A program made the translations under genes and the position numbers. Shown here one piece after another: positions 8,461 to 16,136 of a stretch of DNA of 64,000 nt (its first letter is position 1; every line of letters begins with the position of its first letter). This stretch comes from Eubacteriaceae bacterium (GTDB lineage Bacteria > Bacillota > Clostridia > Lachnospirales > Lachnospiraceae): NCBI GenBank assembly GCA_902362455.1, contig CABIWJ010000002.1, positions 186,001 to 250,000 on the forward strand. The letters are read 5' to 3'. A model generated the notes under the pieces. The model saw only the letters and a program-made list of their open reading frames with translations, was not told the DNA's origin and did not search any database.

Positions 8461-9546
8461 ATGAGTCAGAAATTAAGAGTCGGAATTTTAGGTGCAACAG
8501 GTATGGTAGGACAGAGATTTATCTCACTCCTTGAGAATCACCCTTGGTTTGAAGTAGTTACAGTAGCAGCAAGTCCACGTTCAGCAGGAAAGACATATGA
8601 AGAAGCTGTAGGAGGACGTTGGAAAATGGATACTCCAATGCCGGAAGCAGTTAAGAAATTAGTAGTATTAAATGTTAATGAAGTTGAAAAAGTTGCTGCA
8701 ACAGTAGATTTCGTATTTAGTGCAGTAGATATGACTAAAGATGAGATTAAAGCTATTGAAGAAGCATACGCTAAGACAGAAACACCTGTTGTATCAAACA
8801 ACAGTGCACACAGATGGACACCTGATGTGCCAATGGTAGTTCCAGAAATTAATCCTGAACATTTCAAAGTTATAGAGTCACAGAAGAAACGTCTTGGAAC
8901 AACAAGAGGTTTCGTAGCAGTAAAACCTAACTGCTCAATCCAGAGTTATGCTCCTGTACTTACAGCATGGAAAGAATTTGAGCCATACGAAGTAGTAGCT
9001 ACTACATATCAGGCTATTTCAGGTGCAGGTAAGACATTTAAAGACTGGCCAGAGATGGAGGGTAACATTATTCCGTTTATCGGCGGCGAAGAAGAAAAGA
9101 GTGAGCAGGAACCATTAAGATTATGGGGTAAAGTAGAAGATGGAGTAATCAAGAAAGCTGAATCTCCTGTTATCACAACACAGTGTATAAGAGTACCTGT
9201 TCTTAACGGACATACAGCAGCAGTATTTGTTAAGTTCAAGAAGAAACCAACTAAAGAGCAGTTAATCGAGAAATTAGTTACATTTAGTGGTGTTCCACAG
9301 GAATTAGAACTTCCAAGTGCTCCAAAGCAGTTTATCCAGTATCTTGAAGAAGATAATCGTCCACAGGTTTCATTAGATGTTAATTATGAAAATGGTATGG
9401 GCGTTTCAGTAGGACGTTTAAGAGAAGATACAGTTTATGATTATAAATTCGTTGGATTATCTCATAATACAGTAAGAGGTGCAGCAGGTGGTGCAGTACT
9501 TTGCGCTGAATTACTTAAAGCTCAGGGATATATTCAGGCAAAATAA
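8461..9546 (+). CDS. asd: Aspartate-semialdehyde dehydrogenase
   Basis: 361 aa, the longer archaeal/fungal-like class of ASADH. It reduces aspartyl phosphate with NADPH to aspartate beta-semialdehyde, the branch point to lysine/diaminopimelate, threonine and methionine. The N-terminal NADP site reads GILGATGMVGQRF; the active-site cysteine is in KPNCSIQ, with the substrate-binding AISGAGKTFKDWP and a late HNTVRGAAGG segment with the conserved histidine. It has its own promoter and a hairpin terminator. The aldehyde is also the co-substrate of the carboxyspermidine dehydrogenase at 2144-3346. Confidence 0.96.
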   Translation: MSQKLRVGILGATGMVGQRFISLLENHPWFEVVTVAASPRSAGKTYEEAVGGRWKMDTPMPEAVKKLVVLNVNEVEKVAATVDFVFSAVDMTKDEIKAIEEAYAKTETPVVSNNSAHRWTPDVPMVVPEINPEHFKVIESQKKRLGTTRGFVAVKPNCSIQSYAPVLTAWKEFEPYEVVATTYQAISGAGKTFKDWPEMEGNIIPFIGGEEEKSEQEPLRLWGKVEDGVIKKAESPVITTQCIRVPVLNGHTAAVFVKFKKKPTKEQLIEKLVTFSGVPQELELPSAPKQFIQYLEEDNRPQVSLDVNYENGMGVSVGRLREDTVYDYKFVGLSHNTVRGAAGGAVLCAELLKAQGYIQAK

Positions 9547-9591
9547 TTAGTATATTATATATTTATATAGTAAGAAAATAATGTATGAGTT

Positions 9592-9644
9592 ACAGCCGGT
9601 TTTTTGGTGAATTTAGTTACCAGAAAGCCGGCTGTTTGTATTTT
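9592..9644 (+). terminator. Terminator of asd
   Basis: ACAGCCGG and CCGGCTGT form a strong stem with an inner GG/CC extension, followed by TTTGTATTTT. Confidence 0.85.
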
Positions 9645-9671
9645 GACTTCATTTAGATAAAATGGTATAAT
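9643..9671 (+). promoter_or_regulatory. Promoter of the LytTR regulator gene
   Basis: TTGACT and TATAAT separated by 17 bases, starting in the T-tract of the asd terminator. The leader is about 85 nt. Confidence 0.75.
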
Positions 9672-9762
9672 ATGGAATATTAACAGAGGATAAAGTAGAA
9701 TTTTAAATAATAATTAACATATAAAGAGAAAAGTGTATAGATAACGGAGGATATAAGAAAAA

Positions 9763-10461
9763 GTGAGAGTTGGACTATATAATTTTGATAAGAATGAATT
9801 AGAGGAAGTTAAAGAAATAGTTAATAATGAGTTATGTAATATGGAGATTATAAATGAAATTGTGGTTATATCCAAAGAAGATAAAGAAAGATTAGGAAGA
9901 GCCGATGATTTCTTCAATATATTAATAATTGGCAATTCGTTTGACATTCTTGTAGAATTAGAGCATACATTACAAAATATTTCTCATTATACAAAAATCA
10001 TTATTGGAATTGATGAGAGAAGCTTTGCAATGTCTGATTTTGGTATAAAAGTGTATGGTTACTTTATGAAAAACACCATAAAAGAGAGCCTGCCACAGAT
10101 TATAAGAAATCTGGCGGATAAACTTACAAATGAGGATGACGATAAAAAGCAGATTAAGAAACTAATTAATGAAATAACTTACATATCAGTAGAACATATA
10201 TATTTAGTTGTTCATTTTAAGAATATGACAGCTAAAATTATCAGAAAGACTTTGAAGTCAGTGGAGGAAGAATTAAAAATGTATGGTTGTTTTATTAAAA
10301 TTCATAAATCGTGTCTTGTTAATATGAAATATGTAGATGATGTTATTGGCAATAAAGCAATTATAAATGGTAAGGAAATAGATATTTCAACACGTAGGTT
10401 AAAGATGTTTAAGGATATATATCATAATTACCAAATGAATAACAGAAAGCTTGATAGATAG
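9763..10461 (+). CDS. LytTR-type DNA-binding response regulator with degenerate receiver-like domain
   Basis: 232 aa from a GTG start 12 bases after GGAGG. The C-terminal ~100 residues are a LytTR domain (the ITYISVEHIYLVV, IHKSCLVNMKYV and KEIDISTRR stretches), as in AgrA, ComE and VirR, which bind direct repeats next to promoters of peptide-signalling and bacteriocin genes. The N-terminal ~120 residues have receiver-like spacing (ILIIGNSFD, TKIIIGID), but I cannot see a clear phospho-aspartate set, so control by phosphorylation is doubtful. No histidine kinase is adjacent. A decayed copy follows, then phased repeats that look like its target, so it probably controls the island at 10847-15003. 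Confidence 0.85.
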   Translation: MRVGLYNFDKNELEEVKEIVNNELCNMEIINEIVVISKEDKERLGRADDFFNILIIGNSFDILVELEHTLQNISHYTKIIIGIDERSFAMSDFGIKVYGYFMKNTIKESLPQIIRNLADKLTNEDDDKKQIKKLINEITYISVEHIYLVVHFKNMTAKIIRKTLKSVEEELKMYGCFIKIHKSCLVNMKYVDDVIGNKAIINGKEIDISTRRLKMFKDIYHNYQMNNRKLDR

Positions 10462-10504
10462 GTCATAGAAAGAACAGGATAATCATTACATTATAATAGA
10501 AAAT

Positions 10505-10669
10505 AAATGTATAGGGATAGCGGAGAATATAAATTATGCAGATGGAAAACATAAGCAAATCATACTTCATATATCAGGAAATATTAGGATAGATGGTATT
10601 GAATATGATAATTGTGGAAAAAATCAGTTTGATACTATTGCAGATATTTATAAAAATAAATATGAATAG
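10505..10669 (+). pseudogene. Remnant of a duplicated LytTR regulator gene
   Basis: The first bases repeat the leader of the intact gene: TGTATAGGGATAGCGGAG here against TGTATAGATAACGGAG upstream of 9763. A frame without a start codon then runs to a TAG at 10667. Its end, with GNIRIDGIEYD and DIYKNKYE, parallels the intact protein's GNKAIINGKEID and DIYHNYQ. Most of the coding region is missing. It looks like a tandem duplication reduced by an internal deletion. The similarity was found by eye and is short. Confidence 0.5.
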
Positions 10670-10717
10670 CATATAATAAAGATAATGAATATCAGACTAT
10701 ATTAATATTTGAAACAT

Positions 10718-10745
10718 AAAAGGCGGGATTATTCCCGTCTTTTAT
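10718..10745 (+). terminator. Terminator upstream of the secreted-protein promoter
   Basis: AAAAGGCGGGA and TCCCGTCTTTT form a stem of about 10 bp, with T residues within and after it. It insulates the LytTR unit from the next promoter. Confidence 0.75.
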
Positions 10746-10846
10746 TATATGCCTTTATGATGAAAAATTTTGAAAATATGTAGATATTTTTAAAACAAAA
10801 TTTTAGTAGTAAAAGTAATAAAATGTCGAAAAACGCATTAAATACG

Positions 10847-10880
10847 TTGCGTTCAGAACAAAAGTCTTGCATTCAGAACA
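10847..10880 (+). promoter_or_regulatory. LytTR-type direct repeats (operator)
   Basis: Two near-identical 14-mers, TTGCGTTCAGAACA at 10847 and TTGCATTCAGAACA at 10867, differ by one base and begin exactly 20 bases apart, close to two helical turns. The cores CGTTCAG/CATTCAG resemble known ComE/AgrA-type sites, which also occur as direct repeats with about this spacing next to the -35 box. The next 20-base step lands on the -35 element at 10887. Confidence 0.75.
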
Positions 10881-10886
10881 TTTTTG

Positions 10887-10915
10887 TTGCAATTATTCAT
10901 ATGGAATAATATAAT
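10887..10915 (+). promoter_or_regulatory. Promoter of the secreted-protein gene
   Basis: TTGCAA and TATAAT are 17 bases apart. The weak -35 box is in 20-base phase with the two upstream repeats, the arrangement expected for an activator contacting polymerase. The leader to the ATG at 11017 is about 95 nt. Confidence 0.75.
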
Positions 10916-10919
10916 TGCC

Positions 10920-10935
10920 CCAGAAACGTTTCTGG
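10920..10935. promoter_or_regulatory. Perfect 16-bp palindrome at the expected transcription start
   Basis: CCAGAAACGTTTCTGG is a perfect inverted repeat 5-20 bases after the -10 box, where a repressor dimer or a 5' mRNA hairpin could act. Confidence 0.45.
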
Positions 10936-11016
10936 TAACTAACAGGTCATATTACATATATAAAATATAAAATAGATATGTAATTATTTTAATATTTATT
11001 TATAAGGAGAGAGTTT

Positions 11017-11418
11017 ATGAAGAAGAAGAGAAATTTAGCATTATTTATTTGTATTATGATAGTTGCAGTTAATTCTGCTTTAGTATATGCCAAAACAGAT
11101 TCAGCAACAAGAAGTTTTACTGATAAGGCAACTAATGTATCAGGAACTGCTAAAGTAACAATATCAAGTGGAATTGCTGGTGTTAATACAGTAAAATCTA
11201 ATGGTTCAATATCAGGAAGTGGAGTATGGATGACAAGCAGTCAGTATTACTGTACAAAAGTTGATGTTAAGACATATTTGGGCACAATGGGTTACAAAAT
11301 GTATAATGGACGTAAATCAGGAAGTGCTGTAAAAAAGGAATATTGTGCGTGGCAGGCAACAATGAAAATGTATTATAATAATAAATATAAATGTGGCTGG
11401 ACAGTATGTTGCTCATAA
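11017..11418 (+). CDS. Small secreted cysteine-containing protein (candidate bacteriocin or signal)
   Basis: 133 aa with a clear Sec signal: KKKR, a hydrophobic core, and a likely cut after VYA (residue 25). The mature ~108 residues start Ser/Thr/Gly-rich, then turn Tyr/Lys-rich with Cys at 79, 110, 126, 131 and 132, ending in CCS. I do not recognise the family. AAGGAGAG precedes the ATG. Position in front of two FtsX-type permeases and an ATPase, and behind LytTR-like repeats, suggests an exported antimicrobial or signalling protein, as in bacteriocins with their own ABC protection system. That role is inferred from context only. A strong hairpin follows, so it can be expressed in excess of the permeases. 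Confidence 0.75.
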   Translation: MKKKRNLALFICIMIVAVNSALVYAKTDSATRSFTDKATNVSGTAKVTISSGIAGVNTVKSNGSISGSGVWMTSSQYYCTKVDVKTYLGTMGYKMYNGRKSGSAVKKEYCAWQATMKMYYNNKYKCGWTVCCS

Positions 11419-11426
11419 GTAAATAA

Positions 11427-11500
11427 GAAAATACTCTGTCATAAAATTATTAGATATCATTTAATAGATATGAATAATTATGATATGGCAGAGTATTTTT
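11427..11500 (+). terminator. Terminator or attenuator after the secreted-protein gene
   Basis: AAAATACTCTGTCATA pairs with TATGGCAGAGTATTTT, enclosing an inner AATTATT/AATAATT stem, and ends in TTTTT. Readthrough would be needed to reach the permease genes unless they have another promoter. Confidence 0.75.
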
Positions 11501-11550
11501 AAATTATAATATATTTATTACATAAGTCTACAGCTTAAATGGAGGTTACA

Positions 11551-12726
11551 ATGCGTGAAAAGTGTACTAAGATATTCCGAGATATCCCATCATCACTTCT
11601 GCTTATTATCGGATTTTGTCTTACAATGTTTGTTGCTATGAAGTCCTGTGAATTCGTGAATAAAGTAATGGGAAGTAAATCAACTGACAAAGGTTATGAG
11701 ATGTATTATATTAATTTTACACATTCAGAAGTCATAACAGAAAAGAAAGATAAATTGACATATATGTATGTTGATTCTTCATCACAATGGATTAAATTTG
11801 AGGATATATATAACATTATGGCAGAGAAGAAATTGAATTTCTGTATCAATAATTTTGTGCATATTGGTGAAAGTCAGGAAATAGAGCGAGTTGTGACATA
11901 TATCTATAATTTTGATGATATATATCCATTTGAATATAAAAAGAGAATGAAAACAGATAGTGAAAATGAACCTGTTGTCGTGATAGGAGAATCAATAGTT
12001 GATTATACGAATAAAATAGGAGACAGTTATTATCTGAATATAGAGGGACGTTATTATGAAGTTGCTGGAATTACTGTGAATAATGAGGCTGGAGGATATG
12101 ATTCATCTATCTATTTTATTGGAGACCATATAGAAAATGCAAAATATTATAAAGATGCTGAATCTGAGTTTGAAACTACAATTATGACAGGTGATGAGAG
12201 TTGTATGTATGCATATGGTAAAAATAAAGGAGTTGTTACACTGATTAATGAAGTTAAGACAGAGTGTGAAGAAGAATATCCTGTAAATATTTCTGTAAGT
12301 ACGGAAGAAACAGATTATACAGAGAAGAATATGACAAACATTATATATAGAAATATTAATATAATTTTATTACCGATATTATTCATATTCTGTATTAACA
12401 GTTGTTATTGTATTACATATCTATGGGTTAAAGCAAGAAAATATGATATAGCAGTAAAATATACATTTGGTTTTTCTAAAGGTCAGATATATGGCTGGAT
12501 AATGAAAGAAATAAGCATACTTATTGGAATTGCAGTAATTATAACTATGGTTGTTAAGATAATATTTGATTTGATAATTAAGAATAGTTTTAATTTTGAT
12601 TATAGAACATTATACGATATTCTTATCATTACAGGTTCAGTAGTGTTTACGTTATTAATAACTTCTATTGGCGCATATCGATATTCAAATAGAATTATCC
12701 CGGCAGAAGTACTAAAGGAACTATAG
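11551..12726 (+). CDS. FtsX-type ABC permease subunit 1
   Basis: 391 aa from the ATG at 11551; GGAGG lies in front of it, and the in-frame ATG at 11539 overlaps that site. Topology is that of MacB/FtsX permeases: one N-terminal membrane segment (~13-31), a large outer domain (~32-265), then three segments (~268-290, 320-338, 355-375). The C-terminal end with IIPAEVLKEL is typical of the family. No signature tells the substrate. With subunit 2 and the ATPase it would form a heterodimeric exporter or a mechanotransmission-type pump protecting against, or handling, the secreted protein upstream. Confidence 0.8.
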   Translation: MREKCTKIFRDIPSSLLLIIGFCLTMFVAMKSCEFVNKVMGSKSTDKGYEMYYINFTHSEVITEKKDKLTYMYVDSSSQWIKFEDIYNIMAEKKLNFCINNFVHIGESQEIERVVTYIYNFDDIYPFEYKKRMKTDSENEPVVVIGESIVDYTNKIGDSYYLNIEGRYYEVAGITVNNEAGGYDSSIYFIGDHIENAKYYKDAESEFETTIMTGDESCMYAYGKNKGVVTLINEVKTECEEEYPVNISVSTEETDYTEKNMTNIIYRNINIILLPILFIFCINSCYCITYLWVKARKYDIAVKYTFGFSKGQIYGWIMKEISILIGIAVIITMVVKIIFDLIIKNSFNFDYRTLYDILIITGSVVFTLLITSIGAYRYSNRIIPAEVLKEL

Positions 12727-12769
12727 ATTACAAAGAGATATTAGTGTGAAAGATAATGCCGATGCGATT

Positions 12770-12892
12770 ATTTTTCACGCAGCTAATTGTTTAGGGGCGA
12801 AAACAATTAGCATATATGGCAGATGAGAAATCACTTTAGCGAATTACTCATCGCTTCCTCACGACAAAGTCGCTCGTAAATAAGGATTATTA
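12770..12892 (+). repeat. Dispersed multi-hairpin repeat, copy A
   Basis: Consecutive inverted repeats: CTAATTG/CAATTAG (12783-12810), GATGAG/CTCATC (12822-12852) and CGAC/GTCG (12863-12873), then AAATAAGGATTATTATGG. The same order of elements, with a compensated stem change, occurs on the minus strand at 25664-25776, and the tail recurs at 23705-23750. It fills the gap between the two permease genes and ends just before the ribosome site of the second. Confidence 0.8.
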
Positions 12893-12902
12893 TGGAGGAA
12901 AA

Positions 12903-14234
12903 ATGTTTAAACATAAATTAAGAATTGCATTTGATGAATTAATTAGAGAACGTAATTCGGGTGGAAATATATTGTTAGAGGCAGTGTCATTGTTACTAAT
13001 AGGAGTAATGCTTTTTATTGTAGATATGAATATTTATAATGAAAAAATGGTTAGTAATATACTTGTATCAGATTTAGATAATACAGGAATCATATCAATA
13101 GAAGATGATAATAATTACGATAGATATGAAACTATGGAGGGACTTGAACGATTTAAAAAGGAATATATGCAAAGATTTAATATCTTTTTAAATGAATTGA
13201 ACAATTATAAAGGTATAGATGCAGCAATAGAGTATCAGTGGTCAGATATGAGTATAGATTTATATACAGATACAAATGGAAATAAAGTTTTTACTCAAAG
13301 TTTTAATATAGCGGAGCAAACCTATGAGTCATATACAATGTTTACGGAAGATGAGATAGGAAGAAGTATTAGCACATTATGTGTTGGAAGAGACTATAAT
13401 AAATTATTCAAAATAGATGTGATAACTGACTATACAGAAGATGAAGAGAATGAAATGTTTAGTAAATATACGGGCATAATATATATGGGAGATGCACTTG
13501 AACATATAGAACCAGGAACAGTTATAACGAGTGAATTTGGTGAAACATATATAGTTGGAGGTACTATTAAAAAGGGAGATAAGATGCCTAAGATTGAAGA
13601 TGTAAGCGGCCAGGCAACAGCTTACGAGATAATGGATTATAAAATTCTTATAGTAAGAAATATGATAGAAGCTCCGGAAAAAATATGTTTTAAGCTTAAA
13701 GATGGATATTCTATTAATGATTTAAAAAATGAGATGTCCATACTGGGCAGAAAGATGAATTATACTCTGGCAGTAAAAAATTTCAAAATTATATTTGATA
13801 CAATAGGCTTTAAAAATAAGACATTTGTAAATTACATAAAACAAATATTATACATTATTATGATAACAGTTATTGTATTACAGGTAAGTATGCAGGTGGT
13901 ACATCTGTTAGAGAATTTTGGCAATTATGGAATATTATATGCAAATGGTTTTTCGGCAGGCGACCATTATTTTATATTCCTGATTCAGAATATATTGAAA
14001 GGAATTATTGCATTTTTTATTGCCCTGGGAGCAGGATATCTTATTCTGAAATTTATGTATACGGATATTGTGAGCAGGTATACTATGAGAATATTATATA
14101 ATGTTGTACTTAAATATATATTATGGAAAGTTGCACTTTGTGCATTTACGATAGCTATATTTACGGCAATAATAGCGATTGTTTTATTCAAGAGAAAATC
14201 ACCTGCTGTTTTAATTAAGGAAAGTAAAAAATAA
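12903..14234 (+). CDS. FtsX-type ABC permease subunit 2
   Basis: 443 aa with the same plan as subunit 1: an N-terminal membrane segment (~20-40), a large outer domain, then three segments (~315-333, 355-382, 405-429) and the typical end SPAVLIKESKK. The two subunits look only distantly alike. GGAGG precedes the ATG by 5 bases. The gene follows a dispersed repeat that separates it from subunit 1, so the operon has been opened by an insertion without breaking either gene. Substrate unknown; role inferred from the ATPase downstream and the secreted protein upstream. Confidence 0.8.
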   Translation: MFKHKLRIAFDELIRERNSGGNILLEAVSLLLIGVMLFIVDMNIYNEKMVSNILVSDLDNTGIISIEDDNNYDRYETMEGLERFKKEYMQRFNIFLNELNNYKGIDAAIEYQWSDMSIDLYTDTNGNKVFTQSFNIAEQTYESYTMFTEDEIGRSISTLCVGRDYNKLFKIDVITDYTEDEENEMFSKYTGIIYMGDALEHIEPGTVITSEFGETYIVGGTIKKGDKMPKIEDVSGQATAYEIMDYKILIVRNMIEAPEKICFKLKDGYSINDLKNEMSILGRKMNYTLAVKNFKIIFDTIGFKNKTFVNYIKQILYIIMITVIVLQVSMQVVHLLENFGNYGILYANGFSAGDHYFIFLIQNILKGIIAFFIALGAGYLILKFMYTDIVSRYTMRILYNVVLKYILWKVALCAFTIAIFTAIIAIVLFKRKSPAVLIKESKK

Positions 14235-14316
14235 GATTATTAATCATAAAAATATTGCAGTAGAAAGGATAAGTAATCAGATTATAGGAAATGATAATCA
14301 GATTTTGGAATAATAT

Positions 14317-15003
14317 ATGATAGAATTAAAAGATGTATGTAAAACATACAAATATGGAAAAGAAGAAACTAAAGCACTTGATAATATTAATCTGACTATA
14401 AAAGATGGCGAATTTGTCGCAGTTATAGGTAATTCAGGTTCAGGTAAAAGTACACTCTTAAATGTAATAGGGTGTATGGATCTGATGGATAGTGGAAGCT
14501 ATATTTTAAATGGACAGGAAATAAGTGGAATAAAAATAAATAAACTGCATAAGGCCAGAAAAGAATCAATTAGTTTTGTATTTCAGAACTTTGCTTTGTT
14601 AAATCATTATACAGTTTTTGAAAATGTAGAAGTACCTTTACTAGCTAAAAAAGTCAGGAAAAGTGAAAGAAAAAGAATAGTAAAAGAAAAATTAGAGTTA
14701 ATGGGAATATATGATTTAAAGAGTAAACTTCCAACTAAGATATCGGGAGGTCAGCAGCAAAGATGTGCAATAGCAAGAGCACTTGCATCGGACAATAATA
14801 TTATACTGGCGGATGAACCAACAGGAGCATTAGACAGTAAAACAGGCGAAGAGATTATAAATGTGTTGAAACAACTCAATGGTATGGGGAAAACAGTTAT
14901 AATTGTTACGCATAATATGGATATTGCAAAACAAACTGACAGAATATTAGAAATGGAAGATGGAAGAATCAGAGATATAGATTTAGAGCAGGTAACAAAA
15001 TAA
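14317..15003 (+). CDS. ABC-transporter ATPase, LolD/MacB/SalX type
   Basis: 228 aa, the standard size for the ATPase that pairs with FtsX/MacB permeases. Complete motif set: Walker A GNSGSGKST, Q-loop FVFQNFALL, signature ISGGQQQRCAIARAL, Walker B IILADEPTGALDS and switch histidine in VTHNMD. This class exports or extracts peptides, lipoproteins and antibiotics, or passes force to outer partners. It is the last gene of the island. Its ribosome site is weak (TTGGAATAATAT), which could keep its level low. Confidence 0.92.
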   Translation: MIELKDVCKTYKYGKEETKALDNINLTIKDGEFVAVIGNSGSGKSTLLNVIGCMDLMDSGSYILNGQEISGIKINKLHKARKESISFVFQNFALLNHYTVFENVEVPLLAKKVRKSERKRIVKEKLELMGIYDLKSKLPTKISGGQQQRCAIARALASDNNIILADEPTGALDSKTGEEIINVLKQLNGMGKTVIIVTHNMDIAKQTDRILEMEDGRIRDIDLEQVTK

Positions 15004-15252
15004 TCCTAATGTAAAATATAATAAATATTTTAGAATATATTGCTAACTTTTTAGAATTATTGTGATATAATAAAAAGAGGATTGCGATATTTAACGGAAA
15101 ATATATTGATAAAGAATATATTAATAATTATATTTAATAAATGTAATATATCATTATTAATTAACAGATATTAATGATTAATATTAATCTAATCATTAAT
15201 ATAGAAAGGTTAGATATTGCATAGATTTGATTGAGAAAGGCATGGTCAGATT
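15004..15252 (+). other. AT-rich spacer with an all-A/T dyad
   Basis: TATTAATGATTA (15169-15180) and TAATCATTAATA (15190-15201) form a 12-bp stem with a 9-base loop, about 50 bases before the next gene. TATAAT with an upstream TG (15063-15071) is a possible extended -10 box, though no good -35 box fits. Confidence 0.4.
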
Positions 15253-15756
15253 ATGAGTTTTAAAGAGATTAGTGCAAATGATATAAAAGATAATGCATTT
15301 GATATGATAGGTAAGAAATGGATGTTAGTAACAGCCTCTGATGGAGAAAAGGTTAATTCTATGACAGCATCATGGGGTGGTGTTGGCATAATGTGGGGCA
15401 AACCAGTGGCATTTGTATTCATAAGACCACAGAGATATACTAAAGAATTTGTTGATAAGGCAGGTACTTTATCGCTTACTTTCTTTGATGAGTCATATAG
15501 AAAGATGTTAAATTATATGGGAACTACTTCAGGAAGAAATGAAGATAAAATCGCTAAGGCAGGACTTACAACATGTTTTAGTGATAAGACACCATATTTT
15601 GAAGAAGCTGAAACAGCATTAATAGTTAAGAAATTGTATGCACAGGAAATGAGCAGTGATTATCTTGTGGATAAGAATATTGATACAAGATGGTATCCTG
15701 AAAATGATTATCATACTATGTATATATGCGAGATAGAAAAAGTTTTAGTTAAATAG
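15253..15756 (+). CDS. Flavin reductase-like domain protein (FMN-binding)
   Basis: 167 aa of the flavin reductase-like/flavoredoxin family, which binds FMN. The N-terminal part (KKWMLVTASDGEKVNSMTAS, a WGGVG turn, and RPQRYTKEFVDKAG) matches the pattern of clostridial proteins in which NSMTASWGG contacts the flavin. The electron donor and physiological target are unknown. The gene is followed 20 bases later by the HPt gene and may be co-transcribed with it. Confidence 0.85.
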   Translation: MSFKEISANDIKDNAFDMIGKKWMLVTASDGEKVNSMTASWGGVGIMWGKPVAFVFIRPQRYTKEFVDKAGTLSLTFFDESYRKMLNYMGTTSGRNEDKIAKAGLTTCFSDKTPYFEEAETALIVKKLYAQEMSSDYLVDKNIDTRWYPENDYHTMYICEIEKVLVK

Positions 15757-15776
15757 AATTACGGGGTGGTTAGAAA

Positions 15777-16136
15777 ATGGATTCAAGATACGGGATGCTT
15801 AAAGACGTAGGTATTGACATTATTGAATTAACTGATAATATGGGATTTGATGATAAAATGATAGAATATGTCTTTAAGGCTTTTCTGAAAGATGAAAATT
15901 TTGAAAAGTTATGTAAGAGTATAGAATGTAAAGATTACGAAACAGCATTTTTTGCGGCACACACTTTAAAAGGTGTGCTTTCTAATCTTGCTATAAAAAA
16001 TTTACAATTAATTTGCAGTGATATTGTTGAAAAATTAAGACATAAGGACTATGATAACATAGATTGCGAATTTAAAGAATTTTGTAATATGTATAATGAA
16101 ATACGTGATACGATAATGGAGGTATATGATGAATAA
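15777..16136 (+). CDS. Stand-alone HPt (histidine phosphotransfer) protein
   Basis: 119 aa, a single four-helix HPt domain. The phospho-accepting histidine is H62 in AAHTLKGVLSNLA, the standard AHxLKG motif. Such proteins pass phosphate between receiver domains in multistep relays, but no kinase or receiver gene is nearby, so partners must be elsewhere. It overlaps the following phosphoesterase gene by 11 bases, which implies co-translation. Confidence 0.88.
   Translation: MDSRYGMLKDVGIDIIELTDNMGFDDKMIEYVFKAFLKDENFEKLCKSIECKDYETAFFAAHTLKGVLSNLAIKNLQLICSDIVEKLRHKDYDNIDCEFKEFCNMYNEIRDTIMEVYDE

Noticed and set aside
10847..10900. Three TTGC-headed units at 20-bp spacing as a small CRISPR or tandem repeat
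   Set aside because: Only two units are alike, the period is too short for CRISPR, and the third coincides with a -35 box; a regulator site explains them better.
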